From Klebsormidium nitens (taxonomy: Eukaryota > Streptophyta > Klebsormidiophyceae > Klebsormidiales > Klebsormidiaceae), in the NCBI GenBank assembly GCA_000708835.1, contig DF237505.1, positions 1 to 39,102 on the forward strand: DNA of 39,102 nucleotides, written 5' to 3'. The position numbers and the translations under genes were made by a program. Each line of letters opens with the position of its first letter. The stretch's first letter is position 1. Positions 15,915 through 25,117 of the stretch are shown piece after piece. The notes under the pieces were generated by a model, which saw only the letters and a list, made by a program, of their open reading frames with translations, was not told the origin of the DNA and ran no database searches.

Positions 15915-17032
15915 ATGAGGACGAAAACCACTGCCAAGAGGTCCCTAGACCTCGAGCTGAAGCACTTTGACAAACGCCACAAGGTAGAACCTCAGACGCT
16001 GCGCATAGATGGCGACCTCTTCTCGCTCTCCGCCTTGCAGAGGACGCTCCAGGACCTCCAGTGCGTGTTCTGCAAGGAGTTCTCGGGCGGCCCCATCATG
16101 AGATTAGATTGCTCCAATCCAGAGTGCTCCGCTCTGCAGTACTTCTGCAGATCTCACATGGAGACGCCCTCGTTCCGGTGCGACATCTGCTGGTGCTGCC
16201 GCAGAGGGGGTTGCAGGGCGGCGGATGACCACGGCGTCACGAAGCTCTTCAAGCGAACGCTCTACACGACCTGCGAGAAGGAGGGGTGCCTGCAGCTGAT
16301 CATCGCAGACGACTCGGAGACCCACCTGCAGAACGAGTGCACGGCCAACTTCACCACTTGCGCCGAGATGGGCTGCAACAAGAGGTGAGCTTCGCTGAAC
16401 ATACCCTCTGCGGTCGAAAGGCGGTAGCAACTATCTAGATGGATGAGAATAGGGAAGATGGGTTGTGATCACGGGGAATGGAACATCACCTGACAGGTGG
16501 AAAACACCATACAAAGTGTGGTCAAAGATTATCCAAGGACACTAATCCTTACCAAGACCTAGAACAGCTTCGACAGAGAATATCGGAGTTGGAAACTGGC
16601 ATCTCAGCATCGAATGATAGAATTCGCAACCTATGCGAAGTGCTAGGCAGTCTGATAGAGAAGCTGGGCATGCACTACGCTGGAAAGCCTGCAAGAGTAT
16701 CTGAGGGAGCAGGACAATAAGTCGTGATTCCCTCTCGCAGGTACCTCGTGAAGGACGGGCACACGTGCGACTCGGTCGTCTGCGGCTTGTGCGAGGAAGT
16801 CCCGGGGTTCGGCCGGGTCGGGTGTGTCTGGAGGGGCAACAGGCGGGACCTCGCACGCCACGAGTGCGCGTTTCGGACGCCAGAAGCAGCGGCCCAGATG
16901 ATGCTGGACTTTGCCAGGAGCGTCAGCACTAGGGTCCACAGCTTGGAGGCAGATGCTAGGTCCCTTCGCGCAGAAATAAATATTGTAGACGATGATGTAG
17001 ATCTCGACTTAGACTACTCAGATGACGACTAG
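15915..17032 (+). CDS. TRAF/SIAH-like zinc-finger protein, spliced
   Basis: Two exons, 15915-16384 and 16741-17032, joined by a GT-AG intron (16385-16740), give 253 aa; the join restores GCNKRYLVKDGHTC, a typical TRAF-type finger. The order is a basic N-terminus, a RING-like cluster (CVFC ... CSNPEC ... CRSH ... CDIC), two TRAF-type fingers with CxxxxC...H...C spacing, a coiled coil (RVHSLEADARSLRAE) and an acidic tail. SIAH/TRAF proteins act as ubiquitin-ligase scaffolds in signalling. Here it may redirect host ubiquitination. The unspliced frame would stop at 16388, losing the last finger and coiled coil. A TATA box and shared motif lie upstream. Confidence 0.78.
16478..16720 (+). CDS. Small coiled-coil ORF inside the TRAF-like gene's intron
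   Basis: 80 aa, ATG to stop fully inside intron 16385-16740, same strand. The N-terminus is His-rich; the rest is a clear heptad helix (LEQLRQRISELETGISASNDRIRNL is split here by position: residues about 28-52). It is another case of a complete ORF in an over-long intron. The heptad pattern makes it a better candidate for a real protein than the intron-7 ORF of the polymerase. Function unknown. Confidence 0.5.
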   Translation: MEHHLTGGKHHTKCGQRLSKDTNPYQDLEQLRQRISELETGISASNDRIRNLCEVLGSLIEKLGMHYAGKPARVSEGAGQ

Positions 17033-17035
17033 GAG

Positions 17036-19003
17036 CTAAGCGACTTGCTGTACCAAGACAGGGTTATGTGGGTCGAAGGAACAACCTATGTCGTGATTGT
17101 AAATATTTCCAGCCAACTGCCTCTGTGCCAAGGACAAGTCGGTCGCTCGCGGGTTCGCGAGCTCTCCTACTATCGCCGTTTGCGTCTGTTCCGTCATGGC
17201 CGCCAAATCGGCACCCGAACATGCAACCTGTCTGCATGCCCCCGAATCGGACGCTGGAATACGCATGTTTCTCGCCATGGCGTCAGAGTCCGAGCGCCGC
17301 CTCGTCTCCTCTCCCATTTGCCCCTCCGTCGTTGTGGTGACCCAGCCCCGATTCCCTCCTGTGGTCCTATCGACCTCGCTCACTCTGTTCCTAGCTAATG
17401 ATATAGCCTGCGAGTCCACCCTGGCGCCGGCCCTAGCGTCGCTAGGGTTGCCCACGAAACTTGCGTTCCCATATGCATCTGCGCTCCTATTGGTCTGCTT
17501 GTACGAGCAAGAGTCCACCGGAGTAGCGCCCATCGCTATCTTGGATCTAGCCGGATTGAATCGCAGTTGAGAGCCGCAGTCGCTCCTCTGCGTGGAGTTG
17601 GCCTCTCGGACGGGGCCATCGCGTGCCATGCTCGCAGGCGCGATCCCTCCCGCTCGCGCCGATATACCCACTCCGTAATCGGCCGGCGGCCGTGAGTCTG
17701 CATCTCTGACGAGGTTGTCCACCTCCCTGCCCGTCACTCGAGAGATGCTGCCTGGGGGCGTATAACCCACTCTCTCGCTCGCATACACCTGCCCGAAAGC
17801 TACTTCACCGTTGGCGTGCTCCCTCAGACCCCTACCACCGCTCCCGCGCACGCTCTTTCCCTCCACGGTAGCCAGATATCCTCCCGGGTTCACCTGATTC
17901 TGGGCGGACAGGTTGAGAGTGTTCAAGCCGCTGGCATATAGCGCCTCCGACTCCACGTTCCTGCATTTCGCGACCCTACTCATCTCCTCCGACCTGCATG
18001 GCCCCGTCAGTATGTGCGAACGCGCCGTGGCTCCTAGCCCCGCCGTCTGCTCTCCCGCATAAGCTCGGTTGGTCCTCCGGATGTTCTTCGCATCGTCGGG
18101 CCTCGGCACGGCCGCCTTGGGAGCGCCGGCCACGATCGCGGGACGGACCCTGTTCTCGACCAGCAGAGCAGGCCGTTTCATGGGAATCTCCGCGTACTTG
18201 GGAGCTGCTTTGGCGATCGGATTCGCTCCGGCGTGGATCCGCTGGGGGAGTTGGTTGAGTTTGTATGCCCCCACGTTGTCGAGAAGGATCCGCAGCATGG
18301 GGTGGAAGCCGTCGTTCCCCACGGTGGCATCAGCCGAAATGCCTATCCCCGGACCCACCTTGGTGGGCTCGAAGGGCTTGGTCTTGTTCAGGTAAGTCGA
18401 GGTGGCGACCCTGTCTCGCAATTGCACGACCTGTTGCGCCGGTCGCCTATCCGGCGTAGGATCAAACATCCCTTCGGCTTCCGTCGGAGGCCCCTGTTGA
18501 GACCTGTCGAAACCCACCTGTAAGGGATCGGTGCCGCTGAATGTTTCCAGCCGTCTCTCGCTCAACTTCTCGCTGTATGCATTCTGTGCCCTGCGGAAGA
18601 AAGGCACCATTGGGCAGCCCCGTCTCTCCTGCCGCACCATGCGCTCTTTCGAAGCCCTCAACCCGGGCACGTGCCCCTTGACCACCCCTCCCGTAGCCGC
18701 GCTCGCATAGCCCGAGCAGGCTGGCAGTTGAGCTGCGCTCATCAAATCCGCCCTCCTGGCGAAATCCTTCTGACCCATAGAATAACTGCTGGGCTCCTGG
18801 AAAGCACCGGGGTACGAATTCAACCGACTCCCTGGCGGCGCCCTACTCCGGTCGTAGAGGAAACGCGCGGAGGCGGGGGACTTCAGATCGTCGTTAGGTC
18901 GAACACACTCTCTCGGGCTGGGCTCCGCTTCTTCTCTTTGATCATCGGCCATCGTGTACATTCCCAAGGCTGCTAGCGCTCCTACGATCAAGAGTTCCTC
19001 CAT
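17036..19003 (-). CDS. Virion protein, DUF5899-like
   Basis: 655 aa from the ATG at 19003, where the protein starts with a single membrane anchor (MEELLIVGALAALGMYTMAD); the longer frame to 19069 adds an implausible leader. A minus-strand TATA-like TATAAAAG lies just upstream (19020-19030). Conserved-looking blocks are MVPFFRRAQN, LETFSGTD, KVGPGIGISAD, GFHPMLRILLDNVGAYKLNQL, matching from memory the DUF5899 family of phycodnavirus/mimivirus virion proteins. The C-terminal half is a long Gly/Arg/Ser-rich region with repeated NxxNPGGY-type turns. It is probably an internal-membrane-associated virion component. Confidence 0.6.
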   Translation of the reverse strand: MEELLIVGALAALGMYTMADDQREEAEPSPRECVRPNDDLKSPASARFLYDRSRAPPGSRLNSYPGAFQEPSSYSMGQKDFARRADLMSAAQLPACSGYASAATGGVVKGHVPGLRASKERMVRQERRGCPMVPFFRRAQNAYSEKLSERRLETFSGTDPLQVGFDRSQQGPPTEAEGMFDPTPDRRPAQQVVQLRDRVATSTYLNKTKPFEPTKVGPGIGISADATVGNDGFHPMLRILLDNVGAYKLNQLPQRIHAGANPIAKAAPKYAEIPMKRPALLVENRVRPAIVAGAPKAAVPRPDDAKNIRRTNRAYAGEQTAGLGATARSHILTGPCRSEEMSRVAKCRNVESEALYASGLNTLNLSAQNQVNPGGYLATVEGKSVRGSGGRGLREHANGEVAFGQVYASERVGYTPPGSISRVTGREVDNLVRDADSRPPADYGVGISARAGGIAPASMARDGPVREANSTQRSDCGSQLRFNPARSKIAMGATPVDSCSYKQTNRSADAYGNASFVGNPSDARAGARVDSQAISLARNRVSEVDRTTGGNRGWVTTTTEGQMGEETRRRSDSDAMARNMRIPASDSGACRQVACSGADLAAMTEQTQTAIVGELANPRATDLSLAQRQLAGNIYNHDIGCSFDPHNPVLVQQVA

Positions 19004-19046
19004 GTTCCTTTTGTATACACTATAAAAGAAAACGATCCGCAAGACG

Positions 19047-19511
19047 CTAAGATCTGAATACCGAATCATTGCCGAGATCAGCGACTGGATTTGTCTCCCC
19101 TACACCCACTTTGCCGGTGGCGAGGGGTGCCGCGTCCAGCCGGCGTTTGTACTCATTAACTCTGGCCCGGATCTGTTTATTCCTCGCCTCCAATTGCTCC
19201 AACTCCTGAGACAAGCGCTTGTTTTGGAAATCTCTGTACTTCCTGTGCACGTAGTCTTTGGAGTCCTTCAACGTGCCTTTGATCTCTTCCTGCCCCTTGC
19301 CCGAGTGCAGGTACAAGAATCCCAACATGGTCAGGATGACCCCTGAGACCAGCTGCACGATCGCCAGGTTTCGCAGTTCGTCCCGGACTTTGGCGAGAGC
19401 GGCATTCGTGCCCGCTTGCGCCTTGACGCGTCCGAATTCCACGAAGATCATGACGCTGACCCCAATGCAAGCCAGACCCACCAAGATCGCGATCAGAGCC
19501 AGGAAAAGCAT
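19047..19511 (-). CDS. Two-span membrane protein with coiled-coil tail
   Basis: 154 aa. Two hydrophobic segments at residues 1-26 and about 48-68 are separated by a helical linker; then a coiled coil (about 82-128) and a polar tail. It fits the small inner-membrane virion proteins of large DNA viruses. It lies between two virion-type genes on the same strand with short gaps, so it is probably transcribed with them late in infection. No family recognised. Confidence 0.65.
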   Translation of the reverse strand: MLFLALIAILVGLACIGVSVMIFVEFGRVKAQAGTNAALAKVRDELRNLAIVQLVSGVILTMLGFLYLHSGKGQEEIKGTLKDSKDYVHRKYRDFQNKRLSQELEQLEARNKQIRARVNEYKRRLDAAPLATGKVGVGETNPVADLGNDSVFRS

Positions 19512-19542
19512 TCTCTCGTTATATTGTACCGTTCAGAAAATC

Positions 19543-20055
19543 TCAGTGCAGGCACGTCTTCACCGAAGCTCGGTCCTTGTATATGTTCCTAGTCCAGAGC
19601 CCGGCGCGTTCGAATCGGTTATCCTCCTCCATGATGCACTTTGGATTCTGGATGTTGTGCCCGTCCACGACCCATTGAGGTCCGATCCTGCTCAGGTCCA
19701 AGCTGGTGGTCTCTCCTCTCAGAGAACCCCTGAACTTGGACTCGGGTGCAGGAACGCCCTTCGAAGCCCCTGGTGGCAAGACGAAGGGCCCGGTGTCGCG
19801 CAGCAATGCAGAATCGGGGACGATGCTGTCTCGCAGGACGTGTCCCGCTCGATTCGTTATGCCCCGCATGATGGACTCCTTGTCGATCTGCTCGCGCGGT
19901 GGGAATATCGCTTCGCAACCTATGCCAGGAACCGTGGTAGATAGTGGGCATGCATCCCTCGCATAATTGATCCTGTTCATCACGTAGAGGCCAGGAGCGA
20001 GGCTCTGTTGCAATTGATAATCGATGCTCTCCCTCAACGCCATCACTACATTCAT
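19543..20055 (-). CDS. Putative virion protein, 170 aa
   Basis: The frame is open to 20082 but that start is TTG; the ATG at 20055 (MNVVMALRESIDYQ) is chosen. Soluble, with repeated polar turns and scattered cysteines, ending RNIYKDRASVKTCLH. It shares its style (Arg-rich, many aromatic-Pro turns) and strand with the neighbour at 20079-20720 and with the DUF5899-like gene, suggesting one structural gene cluster. No domain recognised. Confidence 0.6.
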   Translation of the reverse strand: MNVVMALRESIDYQLQQSLAPGLYVMNRINYARDACPLSTTVPGIGCEAIFPPREQIDKESIMRGITNRAGHVLRDSIVPDSALLRDTGPFVLPPGASKGVPAPESKFRGSLRGETTSLDLSRIGPQWVVDGHNIQNPKCIMEEDNRFERAGLWTRNIYKDRASVKTCLH

Positions 20056-20078
20056 CACAACAAAATTTTTGCACCAAC

Positions 20079-20720
20079 TCAACGGATGAGCACGGTCGCC
20101 GACGGCCGTACTCTACCCATGTCGGCAGCGGGTCTCTGAGCCCGGCGAGTCGTCACATATTGCTTGTTTCTCTCTTCCACTCGCGTAGACACGCCTCCTC
20201 GAGCATGATGCTCGATCACTATATGATCGTAGAGGGAGCAGGGGCCATATTTAATGTCGGTCGGAGGGAGAAGATTTATGGTACCAAACCGTTCGTTGAT
20301 CTGCCCCCTCTCCTTGATATCAGCGGGCTGTTTCGGAGCGGGACGGGTAAGCGTGCTATCTATATCGATCTTACTTATACGGCCTTCGTTGCCCCTATAA
20401 GTGGAGCGCTCGATCAATTCGGTAGTGACGCATGGTATCTTTGGATCATACGTGCTGAAAGGCTCACCAAAGCGCAATTTCGTTTCCGTATGAACGAGCG
20501 CCCCTGAAGGACGGTATTGCGAATCGCATTGCTCATAGACGTTGCGGCATTCCATGGCAGGACATCTCTGATCATACCTCTTACTGAATACGTAGTTGTA
20601 AGGGAACTTGGTCTGCGTCTCTCGCCTCTTCACGTAAGCACGGTCCCAGTTGAGTCGGGACATCTGATTGGCTACCGGGCATCCAGCGTCCGACCCCTGC
20701 TGTAGGTCACACACTGCCAT
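20079..20720 (-). CDS. Putative virion protein, 213 aa
   Basis: ATG at 20720, intact. Soluble, cysteine-containing N-terminal half (CPAMECRNVYEQC), many Arg and Pro residues, no membrane segment. TATAGTGTCCG just upstream of the start may be its promoter. I do not recognise a family. It sits a few bases upstream of the next leftward virion-type gene. Confidence 0.6.
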   Translation of the reverse strand: MAVCDLQQGSDAGCPVANQMSRLNWDRAYVKRRETQTKFPYNYVFSKRYDQRCPAMECRNVYEQCDSQYRPSGALVHTETKLRFGEPFSTYDPKIPCVTTELIERSTYRGNEGRISKIDIDSTLTRPAPKQPADIKERGQINERFGTINLLPPTDIKYGPCSLYDHIVIEHHARGGVSTRVEERNKQYVTTRRAQRPAADMGRVRPSATVLIR

Positions 20721-20738
20721 CGGACACTATACATAGTC

Positions 20739-23700
20739 TCAGAGATTATTTACAGGCTTCTCTACCCGCTTCATCCACCGTATCCCAAAACGAGCCCGGA
20801 CGGATCCGCTACCGTACTTTTTACTGTAGGCCCTGCCAGCCCTCAACCCTAGACGATCGAGCGACGTCGCGAACGTGTTCTGGTGCATCTCTATGCCAGT
20901 GTCTTTTGTGAAGCGCCGGAAGAGTTCGCCGGAGAGAAGGACGAACTTGTCGCTCTTCGTGCGCTCCGTCTTCTCCGACAGCCACTCTTTCACCACCAGG
21001 TCCGGCACGCCTCCTTCTTTCCTGTAGGCGAGGGAAGCGAATCAGGAGACGAAGAGAGCTTCCACGGGGACTGAAAGGCTTTGCAGACCACCGAAAGGAA
21101 TCGAGCTGCAGACTCACGGCTGAACGACGAATGGAATCTCTCACCGCGCGTTGGGAGGTGGCTCGGAAGGCTCGTTCGACTTTGGTCTCTTCGGAGATCG
21201 CTCGGCGCTCTTGCCCCCTTCCTTCCTACAAGGTCGGTGAACCGAGTCAGCACGTGGTCACGGAGAGGAAGGTGTAAGCTCGACGATCGAGACCTGCTCC
21301 GAGGGCATTGGAAAGAAGAGTTCTCGAGAAGTCTTACCGCTTCGCTGGCACGGCGCCTTTTACCACCACGGTCGGTCGTTTTCGAAGTAGAACTTTCTGC
21401 AGGAAAAAGGATTGAGCGTTCAGATTCGAAGCAGCAGCAAGAAAGAAAGACCCTGAACATCCATCAAAGGCCGAGAGGTCGATATTCCAGACAGGGCGAT
21501 CCTCAGAGGGATATCTACCTTTTGCGAAACCCGTTGCTCCGACGTCTTCTGCTTCCGATCCTCCACCGCGACGCAGCTCCACTCGCCGTCCTTGATAGAC
21601 ACGACGTATCTCCCTCCTGCATCGATCCGGCACTCCTCAGAACTCGATGTTTGCTACAAGACAATGACAAAAGTTCAAGATGAGCAGAGTCGAAACTTGC
21701 ACAGAGCTCGTGGTGGCACTCGGGCGCATACCTGGAAACTCCCTCGATCTGAACTCGGCGACATCCTGTGACGGTGTCGCCCCGTCATTCAGCTGCTCGA
21801 ACGGCACCCCTTGCACTCGTTGCTTGATGTAGCTCAGGGCGTAGAAACCACAAGCCCACCCATCGGTTTGGAAGACCCTCGTCGTCAGCCGCAACTTGTA
21901 TTGCAGCCGGCTATCCTTCTTTGCTAGCCACTCTGCGATCTCCTTCAGCAGTTTCTCCATTCGTTCGTCAGGTGGGGACCCCATGCTATCGCTGTACTCT
22001 ATCCACCCTTCGCTCCGATCGAGCAGGATCGCTACCCAGTGACCGGCTACTCCAGGCGGCTCTGTGTTTACGACGTACCCAATGAAGCGGTTGTCCCTCT
22101 GCACCGTCTGCCTCCACAAAGACTTGAAAAGTTTCTGTGTGTGCGTTTCCACGCTGTCCCAATCCAGACTGCTGAAACTCGTATCCTCGTCTTGTAAGCG
22201 GTACAAGAACGCAGCGATCGAAGGACCGTACAACCACTGACCCGGGTCCTCGAAGCAGACCAGTTCGCCTGCAAAATCCGAAGGGCATCGATTTGCAGCA
22301 GCTGAATTCCGTGCATGCTGCCCTGACTGACCACTCCACTGGTAGGAACGATGAGAACATTTTCGTGTTGGGCGTAGCTAGATGAAGGGACAGAATTCCG
22401 TCCTCTCACCTTCGTCATCACCAGGATATCTGAACGCGGCGTGCAATCTCGAGAGCGGCTGGACCTGCAAGTCAAGAGATGAAAAAGGCCTCACGCACAA
22501 ACCACAGAGAGTCGAGAAATATCATGCGATACAATCCAAGACTTTAGGTGATTCGAAGATCGAGTGTCCTTCAACCCAGGGGCTCACCTTTTCATCCTCT
22601 ACCATCGTCAGATCGAGAACCCCAGGCTTGTCAGTCGTCACCTTCGACACCAACGGAGCTTTCGTTCTCTCCCCCCTAACCTGCAATCGCCAAGGATTCC
22701 GAATCGTCTTCCATCTCTCGGCTGGATAGATTGAAACACTTACCGCAATCGTGGAGCACGAGTAGCCTCTCAATTCCAGCAAAGAAAAATAAGAAACACT
22801 CACAGCTCTCGCAGCAGGACGTCTGCCCCTCTCTTCTGCCGACGCTGCTCTCCTCTCCGCAGCTGCTGCTCGTTCCCTCTCTGTTCCCAACTCCGCCTCA
22901 GAAGCCGCTGCTCTCCTCTCCGCAGCTGCTGCTCGTTCCCTCTCTGCCCCCAAGTCCGCCTCAGAAGCCGCTGCTCTCCTCTCCGCAGCTGCTGCTCGTT
23001 CCCTCTCTGCCCCCAACTCCGCCTCAGAAGCCGCTGCTCTTTCCCCCCCTGCCGCCACATCTGCTGCGGCCCTCGCCAACTTTTCTTCCAGATCAGCTCC
23101 TTTGCCCTTCTCCGCTACCAAAGCCGTTTGTGCCTTCCACACTTCCCTTTTCAACTCGACAATCTTCTCCATAACCGTCTGAAATTTATGCTGCAGCAAG
23201 CGGAGGCTCCCTGCATAAGCTTCCAAACAACAACCAACTCAGAGGCAGCTGGAGAAAGATATCGGAAACATATGCGACTCCAGTTTCGGAGAAAAGGTAT
23301 GTACAGAAGGGACCGAGAAATAGGCAACGCATACCTGAAGATCATTCTCCGTCACCGGTTCCGGCTTGACCGCGGAAAGTGAGAAAGCCTGTGGCAGAAT
23401 AAACAGAAGGTTAACTTTTAGTCATACAAGCAGCAAGAATTGCTCAGAGATAGCCACTCGGACAGCATATTTGCTAGTTGCACTTTGTGGAGAAAAGAGA
23501 CAGTTGTGGTGGAGACAGCTGAAGCTTACCTTCATATCTGACGTCAGATCCACTATCTCTGCTGGCACACTCGTCCTGTCCTGTAGCCTGCACCGCGCAT
23601 CCCTCAACAGCTCCATGTAGTCCTTCTTGAAAATCAGTTGACATGCTGGTGCTGGTTCCTGGCAGATTGGACACACCCCCCCGAAATGAGTCCTATAACT

Positions 23701-24180
23701 CCCCAAGTAGGTCGCAAGGTCAAAACATCTGTTGTGTTCGCAATGTGGGCCTCTGACGGGTATCTCTATCTCCTGAAGAGTGAGAGGATCCTTCCAGATG
23801 TTGTCGATGCTTGCAAGATCGCTCAGCTCCTCCTCAAACCCCTCATCCACCTCCGGTTCATCTCCTACAAGACTGACCTTTGCCAGAGAGAGAATGTCCT
23901 GCACCACATCTTCGGACATACCAGTTTCCAAGAGTTTTAGGCTCGCTTCGACCTCATCATCTGGACAGAACTTGTTATGGTATTCTCTCTTCCGCCTGCA
24001 GCCCTTGACGGGACATCTGCCACCTCTTCCTTTGAGGAGCCCCTCCGAAAAGAGCTGACTGTGGGTGCACTTTTCCAGCTTGCCGAGCGGCGTCCCTCTA
24101 CAGTAACTTGCCGAATTGACCTTGTCTAAGGGAGCATACTTGGCCAGCAGATCCTCCGGAGAGCGCCCTGGCGCAGCCAT
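20739..24180 (-). CDS. SP-RING / Ulp1 fusion: SUMO ligase plus SUMO protease, 10 exons
   Basis: Exons by my reading: 24180-23530, 23388-23335, 23190-22804, 22680-22588, 22464-22410, 22268-21732, 21616-21519, 21396-21338, 21225-21145, 21021-20739; all phases agree and introns are 112-144 nt, giving 765 aa. Order: Cys/His module (C38, H40, C56, C61); SP-RING about 128-190 with C147, H149, C170, C173 and the PVRGPHCEHNRCFD signature; SUMO-interacting motif IVDLTSD at 209; sumoylation consensus VKPE at 224; 63-bp/21-aa coiled-coil repeats in exon 3; second motif VLDLTMVEDE at 385; Ulp1/C48 protease with His490, Asp507, Gln547, Cys553; basic SPKRPK; C-terminal winged-helix-like domain. SP-RING proteins attach SUMO and Ulp1 removes or matures it; both in one chain is unusual. 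It faces the -QTGG gene. Exon 3 could start 12 nt later (23178). Confidence 0.85.
22843..23040. repeat. 63-bp tandem repeats, about three copies
   Basis: Near-identical 63-bp units (each containing CTCTCCTCTCCGCAGCTGCTG, starting about 22848, 22911 and 22974) lie in exon 3 of the SP-RING/Ulp1 gene. Each encodes 21 residues, exactly three heptads, so copy changes lengthen the coiled coil without breaking phase. Copies differ at only a few bases, so they are recent. Confidence 0.85.
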
Positions 24181-25117
24181 CCCGTCCTAACTTGTGACAT
24201 TTGTTGCCCTTCAGTTTGAATTGTCTTTTCGGTTTCGCGGAAACGGTCTGATTCATTACCACACACGCGGCCGCGTGCTGAGATCGAAAAGACCGCCCTA
24301 GTTCGAACCCGTGCTAAACATGTGACGCGGCGACACGGTAACGCGTCGCAAATTTGGTGCTGAGCTGTCAACCAGTCAACTCGCACGTGCCTAACCTAGA
24401 GGAAAACGCGGGCAATCGAGCGTGAAATCGCGTCAGTCAGTCTAAAGAGGAGAAGATGGTTTGCGAATCTGGCAAAGAAGTGAGAAGGCTTATTAGCAGA
24501 TAGAAGGGCGCCCTGAACTTGGGTGGGGTCATGCGCAAGTATTTATGCTCTGCTGTCAAGGAGCCTGCTGTTGAGGAGCATGCGGTCTTTGGTGGTTGGC
24601 TGGTAAGTTTGTTTGCCTCTGCTCTCGGTGTAGGTGGTGTCAATGCTGAGCATTTTACAATGTGCTGCTTTGTTTCATGCTATGCATGCGGGTTATCAAC
24701 ATACAGACCAATCCCCTCCGTCTCTTTCAGGATAGTCCTGCAGAAGAACAAGGAGCATTGGTTGAGGTAGGGCCTTATTTATGAAAATAACTCTGGTAAT
24801 TGTCTACGGTAATGGTGAATCATCAGGCACTTGTTCCGTAGCAGGACTAGGCTCAGTTTGTTATAAAACCGCACGCTTGCGCTCCTACAAAGCAGAATAA
24901 ATAGACAGCTGTGTGCTTACATTATTGTGGCCGGAAATGTTTGCCTGCTCTATCTCATCTCAGAAGTTTGCATCGCTTGTGTGGGTGGTGAACTCGCCGT
25001 TAACCCGGTCTCAGAAACCCTAATTTTGCACCAATCACTGAGGATAAAAAATATGGCCTGCAGGTCTATACGAGGCGGAAGAGTCGGCCACTTAGTGCCA
25101 GCGGACATCGTCACACG
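24181..25117. promoter_or_regulatory. Intergenic region between the two SUMO-related genes
   Basis: 937 bases separating divergent starts. A TATA-like TTATAAAACC lies near 24861 and an AAACCCTAA telo-box-like site near 25015. A short plus-strand frame from the ATG at 24531 with plausible splice sites (GTAAGT after GGTTGGCTG; acceptor CTTTCAG near 24730) might be a small spliced gene or decayed element, but I see no domain. The region probably holds both promoters and 5' leaders. Confidence 0.4.

Noticed and set aside
17045..18523. Several plus-strand frames of 64-124 aa
   Set aside because: Shadows of the long DUF5899-like gene on the minus strand.
22725..22770. A 25-nt microexon in the SP-RING/Ulp1 gene with donor GTAAGT
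   Set aside because: It would require a 22-nt intron and a 35-nt intron; a single 123-nt intron (22803-22681) keeps phase and fits the other intron sizes.
22843..23040. CRISPR-like array
   Set aside because: Repeats are contiguous without unique spacers and encode a heptad coiled coil.
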